A DNA stretch of 64,000 bases, from NCBI GenBank assembly GCA_964615905.1, contig CAZTUB010000008.1, positions 1-64,000 on the forward strand, in the 5' to 3' direction. A program made the translations under genes and the position numbers. The stretch is from DATLMR01 sp964615905. Its GTDB lineage: Bacteria; Acidobacteriota; Blastocatellia; UBA7656. The notes below the pieces were generated by a model. That model saw only the letters and a list, made by a program, of their open reading frames with translations. It did no database searches and had not been told where the DNA came from. This document shows positions 51,594-59,508 of the stretch, in pieces; the stretch's first letter is position 1, and each line of letters starts with the position of its first letter.

Positions 51594-51683
51594 CGGGATT
51601 CGCGAATCAGGGTTCAGGGTTCACTAGGGGTGATAGATGCTTTACCCTCCGAGCCCTGGCTCCTGATTTCTGAATCTTGATTC
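51594..51683. repeat. Heptamer-type hairpin element E
   Basis: Left arm 51601-51626 (ATCAGGG/TTCAGGG/TTCACTA units) and right arm 51655-51683 (reverse complement units ATTCAGA/AATCAGG) pair imperfectly, about 14 of 20 positions in the best register. It begins two bases after the mreB stop and ends three bases before the mreC ATG. Confidence 0.6.
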
Positions 51684-51686
51684 TTT

Positions 51687-52538
51687 ATGAGTGCAAGTAC
51701 CGGACAAAAGAGAGCGCCGTGGATGCTGGCTCTGCTGCTTGTGTCACAGGTCGTGGTGATGTCCATTTACGCCCGCAACCCCGACAGCGAGCAATCGGTC
51801 TTGAGGACCTGGCTCGTTTCGGGCTTTGCCCCTGTCGTCGGCGCTATTGACGGCGCGGTGTCGTGGGTGACGGGCGGTGTGACGAGCTACACGGACCTGA
51901 AGGGCGCGCGCGACGAAAACATCGAGTTGCGCGCACAGGTCGAGAAGCTAACCGCCGAACGAAACGCGGCCGTCGAGCGCGCAACCGATTACAATAACCT
52001 GCGCACACAGCTCGCATTGCCTCCGACCCCGACCTACCCGCAGCTTTCCGCCAATGTCATCTCAAGAGATGTGAGCTTGTGGTTTCGGCGTCTTGTGATA
52101 GATCGCGGCACGCTCGACGGCGTGAAGCGCAACATGCCTGTCACGACCGCCACGGGAGTGGTCGGCCGCGTCGTATCCGTAGGCCCGAATCACGCGATGG
52201 TTCAGGTCATAACGGACAAACACGCGGGGCTCGGCGCGATGCTGCAAAACTCGCGCGCGAAGGGCGAGGTTCGCGGGCTCGGCGACGCCCGGTGCGAGCT
52301 GATGAACATAACCACGAGCGAGACGGTCGAGGTGGGCGAAGCGATAGTGACGACGGGGCTTGACCGGATATATCCGAAAGGGCTTCAAGTCGGGACCGTC
52401 GAGCGGATTGAAAATGACCCCAGCGCGCCCTGGCACAAGCTGATCGTCAAGCCCTCGGCGCCCGTCGATAAAGTCGAGCACGTTTTCGTCCTTCTCGTCG
52501 AGCAGAAGGACCTGACCATTGAAGAGACAGGCAAATAG
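51687..52538 (+). CDS. mreC: Rod-shape-determining protein MreC
   Basis: 283 aa. One N-terminal membrane helix (about 12-30), a coiled coil (about 70-110, with NIELRAQVEKLTAERN) and the MreC beta domain containing VVGRVVSVGPNHAMVQVITD and TTGLDRIYPKGLQVGTV. It links MreB filaments to periplasmic PBP2. No Shine-Dalgarno is visible because the start abuts repeat element E. Confidence 0.92.
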   Translation: MSASTGQKRAPWMLALLLVSQVVVMSIYARNPDSEQSVLRTWLVSGFAPVVGAIDGAVSWVTGGVTSYTDLKGARDENIELRAQVEKLTAERNAAVERATDYNNLRTQLALPPTPTYPQLSANVISRDVSLWFRRLVIDRGTLDGVKRNMPVTTATGVVGRVVSVGPNHAMVQVITDKHAGLGAMLQNSRAKGEVRGLGDARCELMNITTSETVEVGEAIVTTGLDRIYPKGLQVGTVERIENDPSAPWHKLIVKPSAPVDKVEHVFVLLVEQKDLTIEETGK

Positions 52539-52556
52539 ACCGAGGTAGCCGGAAGA

Positions 52557-53102
52557 GTGCAGACATTAAAAGTCGTCCTAATCATCATCCTCGCGCTATT
52601 GCTTCAAATGTTGCTCCCGAACTATCTGCGGTTCTTTCGGTACATAGACCTGCCGCTGCTTGTCACGGTCTATTTCAGTTTGCAGCGCGCGCCCGTTTTA
52701 GGGATGACGACGGGCGTGGCCTCGGGGCTCGGAGGTGATCTGATCGCCGGCGGCATCCCTGGCGTTGGCGGCTTCACCAAAACGCTGATAGGCTATTTGA
52801 TAGCGGTTACGAGCATAAAGTTCCCGCTCGAAAACCCGCTGGCGCGGTTTGCGATCGTCGCGGTCGCTTCGGCGGCCAACACGGTCCTTTTTGTCGGGCT
52901 CTATTTGATGCTCGAACAGGATCAACGACTCGAACAGGCCCTGCCGTATGTCGGCAACTGGGCCTCGCTCGGAAAGACGGTTGGATGGAAAGCCCTCGCC
53001 GACACCGTCACTTCCGTTGTTTTTTTTGTAGTATTAGATCGGGTGTTTTCTGACCAGGCAGCCGCCCGGAGAATGGCGATCAAAAGAAGGTTCTATGAGT
53101 AA
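52557..53102 (+). CDS. mreD: Rod-shape-determining protein MreD
   Basis: 181 aa from GTG 52557 with GGAAGA upstream. About five hydrophobic helices (for example VVLIIILALLLQMLLPNYL) and the LPLLVTVYFSLQRAPVLGMTTGV segment of MreD. It is an inner-membrane partner of MreC. The last bases overlap the mrdA start by 8 bp. Confidence 0.9.
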   Translation: MQTLKVVLIIILALLLQMLLPNYLRFFRYIDLPLLVTVYFSLQRAPVLGMTTGVASGLGGDLIAGGIPGVGGFTKTLIGYLIAVTSIKFPLENPLARFAIVAVASAANTVLFVGLYLMLEQDQRLEQALPYVGNWASLGKTVGWKALADTVTSVVFFVVLDRVFSDQAAARRMAIKRRFYE

Positions 53103-55041
53103 GCAAAAGAACCCTAAAGAAAGCTCCAGTGATTTCGAGATGCGCGTCTACGTCGTCCAGTACCTTGTGCTGGCACTGTTTGTCGCGCTCGGCATAAGAT
53201 TTTACATGCTTCAGGTCGCGCGCCACGCCGATTTTCAGGCGCGGGCCGAAAACAACCGCATACGTGAGATTCCCATAATCGCGCCGAGAGGCGCTATCTT
53301 AGACCGGAACGGCAACCCGCTGGTCGACAACACGCCCGCGTTCAACATAATCGTGACGCCTGTCGACATGACCAACACGGACGAGACGGTCAAGGCGCTG
53401 GTCGAAAATCTCGGCGTTGACCGCGACCAGCTTCTCTCGGAGCTACACAACCCGCTCAGGCCAAAGTCTCAGCCGATCCTCGTAAAGCAGAACGCGACGG
53501 CTGCCGACCGCGCGTGGGTCGCCGCTCACGAATACGAAAACCCCGAAATCACAATCGAGCAGCAGCCGCAGCGGCAATACCGATACGGCAAGCTCGCGGC
53601 CCACGTCTTAGGCTACATCGGCGAGATCAGCCCCAAGCAGCTTGAGAACCCGAAATTCAGCGAGGCGGGCTACAAGTCGGGCGACATAATCGGCAAGGAC
53701 GGGATCGAAGCCGTTTACGACAAGATTCTTCGCGGCAGGGACGGCATGCGGCGTGTGATCGTCGACAGCCGCGGCCGCCCACAGCGCGAGCTTGAGCGCA
53801 TCCCGCCCGTCAAGGGACAGGACATCATCACAACGCTCGACCTAGATCTTCAGAAGGTTGCCGAAGAACAGTTTGACCTCGTAAAAGACACGGGCGTGGC
53901 GATAGCGATGAACCCGCAAAACGGCGAAATCCTGACGATGGTGTCGCGCCCGTCGTTCGACCCGAACGTCTTTGCGCGAAACGTCGTCTCGTCGGACAAC
54001 CGCGCGGAGATTCGCGCGATCATGAGCGACAAGACGAACCCGCTCTATCATAAAGCCATCAAAGGGATATACCCGACGGGCTCGACCTGGAAGCTGCTTA
54101 TGAGCACGGCGGCGCTCGAAGAGGGCGTGATTACGGCCAAGGACTCCCGGCTGACCTGCGGCGGCGGCATCAGCATGGGCAATCGCTTTATCCGCTGCAT
54201 GGGCAACCACGGCGCGCCCGACATCCACACCGCTATTGTCAAATCCTGCGACGGGTACTACTACAGGCTCGCGCTCAAGATGGGCATAGACATGATCCAC
54301 GATTGGATGGTGAGGTTCGGGACGGGCCGAAAGATCGGCATCGACCTGCCGGGCGAGTCCGCCGGGTGGATACCTGACCGAAAGCTCAAGGCGCGGTTCA
54401 ACCCGCGCGACCCTGAATGGAAGGACTTCGACACGGTCCTTGCCTCAATCGGCCAGGGTTCGGTTGCCATCTCGCCCATGCAACTGCTCTACGCCACGAA
54501 CGGCGTCATGGTGGGCGGCGAGTACTTCACACCGCACGTCTTCAAAGAAGCGAAGGAGACGGCCCTCGCCCCCGTCAAGTACTACGAGAACACGCCGCGT
54601 GAATTGAAGATATCGAAAGAGACGGTTGACATTGTAAGTTACGGCGCGTGGGGCGTCGTAAACGAAGGCGGGACGGCGGGCGGCGTCGGCTTTCCGAAAG
54701 AGTTAAATATCGGCGGAAAGACAGGGACGGCGCAGGTCATCGCTATGGAGAAGGCGCGCGGCGGGCGCGAGCACAAAGACCACGCATGGTTTATCAGCTA
54801 CGCCCCGATTCATACGGGCGAGAAACCGGAGATAGCAGTCGTCGTGCTTACCGAGCACGGCGGGTTCGGCGGGCGCGCGTCCGCCCCCAAGGCCAAGATG
54901 ATCTTCGGCGCGTACTTCTCGAAGAAGCTTGGGCGTCCTGTCTTGCCAGAGCTGGTGGCAAAGACTGACCCTGTGCAGGGGGAGCTGCGCGCAGAGCGCG
55001 GGGCGGTCCCTGCGACCAACCCAGCGCAGGTTCGGCGGTGA
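53095..55041 (+). CDS. mrdA: Penicillin-binding protein 2 (elongation transpeptidase)
   Basis: 648 aa. N-terminal membrane helix (about 17-38), PBP dimerisation region with APRGAILDRNGNPLVDN, then the transpeptidase domain. Active-site motifs: Ser330 and Lys333 in PTGSTWKLL, SCD in the second motif (VKSCDGYYY) and KTG in IGGKTGTAQV. It cross-links peptidoglycan during side-wall growth, with RodA as partner. It overlaps mreD by 8 bp. The C-terminus ends in a 40-residue polar tail. Confidence 0.95.
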   Translation: MSKQKNPKESSSDFEMRVYVVQYLVLALFVALGIRFYMLQVARHADFQARAENNRIREIPIIAPRGAILDRNGNPLVDNTPAFNIIVTPVDMTNTDETVKALVENLGVDRDQLLSELHNPLRPKSQPILVKQNATAADRAWVAAHEYENPEITIEQQPQRQYRYGKLAAHVLGYIGEISPKQLENPKFSEAGYKSGDIIGKDGIEAVYDKILRGRDGMRRVIVDSRGRPQRELERIPPVKGQDIITTLDLDLQKVAEEQFDLVKDTGVAIAMNPQNGEILTMVSRPSFDPNVFARNVVSSDNRAEIRAIMSDKTNPLYHKAIKGIYPTGSTWKLLMSTAALEEGVITAKDSRLTCGGGISMGNRFIRCMGNHGAPDIHTAIVKSCDGYYYRLALKMGIDMIHDWMVRFGTGRKIGIDLPGESAGWIPDRKLKARFNPRDPEWKDFDTVLASIGQGSVAISPMQLLYATNGVMVGGEYFTPHVFKEAKETALAPVKYYENTPRELKISKETVDIVSYGAWGVVNEGGTAGGVGFPKELNIGGKTGTAQVIAMEKARGGREHKDHAWFISYAPIHTGEKPEIAVVVLTEHGGFGGRASAPKAKMIFGAYFSKKLGRPVLPELVAKTDPVQGELRAERGAVPATNPAQVRR

Positions 55042-55132
55042 AAACTTTAAGACGCAACTCGCCGCATGATAAGATAGACGTGTGAGTTATAAAACGGGCC
55101 GCACTCGCGCGAGCCCCGGCTGACAAGCGGTA

Positions 55133-56230
55133 ATGGTTGATCTCAAGCGCAGAACTTTAAGAGACGTAGACTGGTTGCTGGTCCTGGCGCCGATAGCGTT
55201 AACGCTGTTCGGCTGTCTGGGGATATACAGCACGGCTCCCGCGCCCGCCGATTTCGTAAAGAAACAGGTTGTGGCGCTCTGCATAGGGGTCACAATCGCC
55301 GTCGCCCTGACCTTCACCGATTACCGAAAGATAGTCAATAACGGCGGCCCCTTCTTTTACGCCTTCGTTCTTTTCCTGCTCGTGTTAGTGCTTTTCATCG
55401 GCGTCGAGATAAACGGCAACAAGGCGTGGATTCACCTGCCGGGTCTCCCGAGCATACAGCCGAGCGAGTTCGCCAAGGTCGCCACGATCATGATGCTCGC
55501 TCGCCACGTCGCGCAGATGCGGTCGGCCGATCTCACCATAAGAGACATGGCCATCATGGCGGGCATCGCGCTGATTCCAATCGTCTTGATTCACCTCGAA
55601 AACGATACCGGGACGATGCTCACGTTCGGAGCCATCCTCGGATCGTTCTACTTCCTTGGCGGCATCCGCAAGATATTTCTTGTCGTCGCTTTAGTCACAG
55701 TCGTGGGCGGAGTCGTGGCCGTATACCCCCACCTGAAGCCTTACCAGAAGGCGCGCGTTGACGCGGTTCTAAACCCGGAAGAGGCCGACCCCAAGGGCTA
55801 CGGCTACCAGACTATTCAATCGATGGTCGCGGTCGGGTCGGGCGGCGTGATGGGGAAGGGGATAGGCGACGGCACGCAGGGAACGCTCGGCTTTCTGCCT
55901 TATGCCTACTCGGATTTCATAGCCGCCGTTACGGCTGAAGAGACGGGGTTTCTCGGCATACTGTTTGTCTTGATGCTCTACCTGGTCATGATCTGGCGGC
56001 TCATAAGTATTGCGCGAGGGGCCCGCGACCGCGCCGGGGCGCTGATGGTGATGGCCTTTGTCGCGCTGATAACCTTTCATATCGTCTGTAACCTTGGGAT
56101 GGTCGTGGGGCTTATGCCGATCATGGGGATACCGCTGCCTTTGATGAGCGCGGGCGGCTGGTCTGTCATGTCTATGTTCGCGTGTGTCGGTCTTGCGTTG
56201 AGCGTGCGGATGCGGAGGTTCGTAAATTAG
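55133..56230 (+). CDS. rodA: Peptidoglycan glycosyltransferase RodA
   Basis: 365 aa, SEDS family, about ten membrane helices. Signature segments: IQPSEFAKVATI, HLENDTGTML, GKGIGDGTQGTLGFLPYAYSDFIAA and, near the end, MGIPLPLMSAGGWSVM, where most RodA have LPFLSYGGSS. It polymerises lipid II with PBP2. 90 bp after mrdA; the radical SAM gene follows after 17 bp. Confidence 0.94.
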   Translation: MVDLKRRTLRDVDWLLVLAPIALTLFGCLGIYSTAPAPADFVKKQVVALCIGVTIAVALTFTDYRKIVNNGGPFFYAFVLFLLVLVLFIGVEINGNKAWIHLPGLPSIQPSEFAKVATIMMLARHVAQMRSADLTIRDMAIMAGIALIPIVLIHLENDTGTMLTFGAILGSFYFLGGIRKIFLVVALVTVVGGVVAVYPHLKPYQKARVDAVLNPEEADPKGYGYQTIQSMVAVGSGGVMGKGIGDGTQGTLGFLPYAYSDFIAAVTAEETGFLGILFVLMLYLVMIWRLISIARGARDRAGALMVMAFVALITFHIVCNLGMVVGLMPIMGIPLPLMSAGGWSVMSMFACVGLALSVRMRRFVN

Positions 56231-56247
56231 CCGATTGGAAACAGGTG

Positions 56248-59160
56248 ATGACTAGAGAGATCGATTTCAGGGCCGAGCTTGACCGCATACTCCCAACGGT
56301 GGAAAAACCCGCTCGATATGTGGGCGGCGAATGGAATGCCGTCCATAAAACCGCTTCCGAGATCACATCGCGCATCGCGCTCTGTTTCCCCGACTCTTAC
56401 GAGATAGGGATGAGCCATCTGGGGCTCAAGATTCTCTACAGCCTGCTCAACAAGCATGAAGGATGGGCCGCCGAGCGCGTCTATGCCCCGTGGCCCGACA
56501 TGGAGGCTCGGTTGCGCGAGCGCGGGCTGCCGCTGTTTTCGCTCGAAAGCTACACGCCGCTCGACCAGTTCGACATAGTCGGTTTCTCGCTTCAGTACGA
56601 GCTTACGTACACAAACGTCCTGACTATGCTCGACCTCGGGCGCATCCCGCTGCGCACGCGTGATCGCACGCTCGACGACCCGCTCGTCATCGCGGGCGGC
56701 CCGACCATCTATTCGTCCGAGCCGGTTGCCGATTTTATCGACGTGATCGTCGTAGGCGACGGCGAAGAGGCGTTCCCTGAGCTTATCACTCGCTACATGG
56801 AGCTGAAGGCGATGGGGGACGATCTCACGCGCAGGGACGTGCTCAAAGAGATAGCCCAGATCGAAGGCATGTACGTGCCGTCTCTTTACCCGACAAAGGT
56901 GAGCCCGCAGCACGGGCTGCTCATCGTCGATAAGCCTGACGACGGGGGCCTGCCATATCCGATACGGCGTCGAGTGGTCACGGACATAAACCAGTATCCT
57001 TTCCCTTCCGACTCGCCCGTCCCGGCAATCGAAGCGGTGCACGACCGCGTCGCCATCGAGATAGCGCGAGGCTGCGTTGACGGCTGCCGGTTCTGCCAGG
57101 CGGGGACTATTTACAGGCCCGTGCGCGAGCGCGACCCGAAGACAATCGTCAAGACGATCATCGACGGGATAGAGAAGGGCGGCTACGACGAGACGAGCCT
57201 GACATCGCTTTCTACCGCCGATTACACCTGTCTTGAGCCTCTGGTTAAAGAGCTTGGCAAAGAGCTTGAGGAGCGCAAGGTCAGTTTCTCCGTCTCGTCG
57301 CTCAGGGCGAGCGGCGTAAAAGAATCGCTGGCCCGCGAGATTGCGCGAGTCCGCAAGACGGGCTTTACCATCGCGCCCGAAGCCGGCACGCAGCGCATGC
57401 GCGATTGCATCAACAAGAACATCACCGAACAGGACGTGATGAACTCGTGCTCGGTCGCTTTCTCGGAAGGCTGGACCGCCATGAAGATGTATTTCATGAT
57501 CGGGCTGCCTACGGAAACGGATGAAGACGTGGCCGGGATCGCTGAGCTTGGTCGCAAGGTCCGCGAGCTTGGGAAACAGAAGTTTAACAAAAACGTCAAA
57601 GTAACCTGCTCGGCTTCCTACTTCGTGCCAAAGCCGCACACGCCTTTTCAGTGGTGCAAACAGGAAGAGATAGACTCGATCAAGCGGAAACAGCGCACGC
57701 TAAAAGAGATGGGCCGCCGTTATCGCATCGACGTGAAGGTCCACCACGCGGAGACGTCGCTGCTCGAAGGCGTAATCTCGCGCGGCGATAGAACGCTCGG
57801 TCGCGTGATCGAGCGCGCCTGGATGATGGGGTGCCGCTTTGACGGTTGGACAGAGCAGTTCGACTTTGAGAAATGGATGCAGGCATTCGAGGCCGAGGGC
57901 GTAAGCATCGAGCCTTACCTGAAAGAGTTTCCCGTGCGCGAGTTCGATAAGCCGGGCGCTCCGCTCGTTCAATTGCCCTGGGACCACATCGACACGCTGG
58001 TAAAGCGCGATTTCAACGCCCGCGAGTACACGAAAGGGATCAAGGCGAAGATCTCGCCGCCGTGCGAGCTGCCTGTCGAGATTATCGACGGTCGCCCGAC
58101 CGCTATCGCCCCGTCGCACGAAGACTTCGCCCGCGTCGCCGCGCAGCCGCTGCTCTGCTATCACTGCGGGCTTGAGTGCGATCTCACGGTGTCGCGTGAG
58201 CATCTTGAAAAAGCATACTCGATGCACCTGGACGTTCGGACATACGACGAGCGCATCGCCCCGGTCAAAGACCAGATAGAGCAGCCTTTGGTCCAATTAG
58301 AGCGAGCGGTTCAACGGCCTGAGCAACCGGTCGCGGCTCAAAAAGAGCACGCGGCGTTGAACCGGTATCGGGCCGTCTTTACGAAAGGCGAAACGGTTAA
58401 ATACCTTTCTCATCTCGACCTGACGCGCGCCCTCCCGCGCGCCTTCCGCCGCGCAAAAGTGAGCCTCGGTTACAGTCAGGGGTTTCATCCCATGCCGCTG
58501 ATCCAGTACGGCCCCGCGCTCGGAGTCGGCACTGGCGGCGACAACGAGTTGATAGACTTTGACACGCCGGACAATTTAACCGAGCGCGACTTTCTTGACC
58601 GCATGAACGCTGTGCTCCCCGTCGGGCTCAGGTTCAAGGCGCTTGAGCGATTGCCCGCCGGGGCTCAGGCTTTGATAAAAGTCATCGACCGCGCGGAGTA
58701 CAGCGTCGCGCTCGACATCCCTGAGCTTGCGGACGCGGTTGAGCGGCTCCGCTCGACGCGCGCGGATTTCGCAGGGCTAGACGACATGGAGATTCACGAG
58801 CGTCTGGCCGATGAGTTTATGATGCGCGAGTCCTGCATAATCGAGCGTGTGCGCAAAGACAAGCGCCAGCGAGTCGATGTGCGCCATTACACGCGCGATC
58901 TCCAGCTGGACGGCGAGGGCAGGACTTTAAGGGTTGTGGCCGTGGTCTCGGCCAACGGCGGCGTCAAGCCGATTGAGGTTATAGGTTCGATTTATGGTCT
59001 GTCTGCCGACGAGATGATCTCGCTCAGCTCGCGTGTGCGTCGATTAAGGTTATACGCAGACGGCGAGCGGGCCGAGGGGTTCGCGCCGAGCGCTGACCGT
59101 AAGGCAGTTCCCCCGACCGACAGGCCGCACCTTGCGGCCGGAGGGTCGGCGGGCGATTGA
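56248..59160 (+). CDS. Radical SAM protein fused to a DUF2344 domain
   Basis: 970 aa from ATG 56248; the longer frame starts inside rodA. An N-terminal Rossmann region with GGPTIYSSEP resembles B12-binding domains. The radical SAM core carries CxxxCxxC as Cys276, Cys280 and Cys283 (ARGCVDGCRFCQAG). From about residue 700 a DUF2344 (TIGR03936-like) domain begins RYRAVFTKGETVKYLSHLDL. In many bacteria these are two adjacent genes next to the RNase E/G gene, which is also next here. The reaction is unknown. Confidence 0.88.
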   Translation: MTREIDFRAELDRILPTVEKPARYVGGEWNAVHKTASEITSRIALCFPDSYEIGMSHLGLKILYSLLNKHEGWAAERVYAPWPDMEARLRERGLPLFSLESYTPLDQFDIVGFSLQYELTYTNVLTMLDLGRIPLRTRDRTLDDPLVIAGGPTIYSSEPVADFIDVIVVGDGEEAFPELITRYMELKAMGDDLTRRDVLKEIAQIEGMYVPSLYPTKVSPQHGLLIVDKPDDGGLPYPIRRRVVTDINQYPFPSDSPVPAIEAVHDRVAIEIARGCVDGCRFCQAGTIYRPVRERDPKTIVKTIIDGIEKGGYDETSLTSLSTADYTCLEPLVKELGKELEERKVSFSVSSLRASGVKESLAREIARVRKTGFTIAPEAGTQRMRDCINKNITEQDVMNSCSVAFSEGWTAMKMYFMIGLPTETDEDVAGIAELGRKVRELGKQKFNKNVKVTCSASYFVPKPHTPFQWCKQEEIDSIKRKQRTLKEMGRRYRIDVKVHHAETSLLEGVISRGDRTLGRVIERAWMMGCRFDGWTEQFDFEKWMQAFEAEGVSIEPYLKEFPVREFDKPGAPLVQLPWDHIDTLVKRDFNAREYTKGIKAKISPPCELPVEIIDGRPTAIAPSHEDFARVAAQPLLCYHCGLECDLTVSREHLEKAYSMHLDVRTYDERIAPVKDQIEQPLVQLERAVQRPEQPVAAQKEHAALNRYRAVFTKGETVKYLSHLDLTRALPRAFRRAKVSLGYSQGFHPMPLIQYGPALGVGTGGDNELIDFDTPDNLTERDFLDRMNAVLPVGLRFKALERLPAGAQALIKVIDRAEYSVALDIPELADAVERLRSTRADFAGLDDMEIHERLADEFMMRESCIIERVRKDKRQRVDVRHYTRDLQLDGEGRTLRVVAVVSANGGVKPIEVIGSIYGLSADEMISLSSRVRRLRLYADGERAEGFAPSADRKAVPPTDRPHLAAGGSAGD

Positions 59161-59508
59161 TGTGAGAGTTGATTCGAGAATTGATTTTTGAAGGTTTGTG
59201 CTACCGGAGTGGTAAGCTTTGACCTTTGCTTCGGGCCATAGACGACGTGCGGCTACTGCCGCTGGCGAGTGGTTTTTTAACGGAGCGCGTGCAGCATAGC
59301 AGAGAGGGTTGAAAAGATTATTTGCGAGCGCGAGAAGTGATTGGACGTGAAGTCTAACCGCGCTTAAAGAGTTTGTCAGGTTTCATACACCCGCTCTCAA
59401 TTTTCTGCGATAAGAGGTCCGGCAGAGCGCCGATTGTTTTTATTGGAGCCGTCGATCAGCCTGCCTTTCTTGCCCGCCTGAATAGCCCGAACCGGACTAG
59501 GAGAATGA
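59161..59508 (+). promoter_or_regulatory. Long leader region of the RNase E/G gene
   Basis: 348 bp without an open frame. It contains a GTTTTTTAACGG stretch and AT-rich single-stranded-looking segments at 59265-59350. In E. coli the rne leader mediates autoregulation through RNase E cleavage; a similar role here is only an inference from its length. No classical promoter is obvious. Confidence 0.35.

Noticed and set aside
56227..57639. 470-aa open frame on the minus strand
   Set aside because: Antisense shadow of the radical SAM gene caused by GC-rich codon bias; no ribosome binding site and no recognisable domain.
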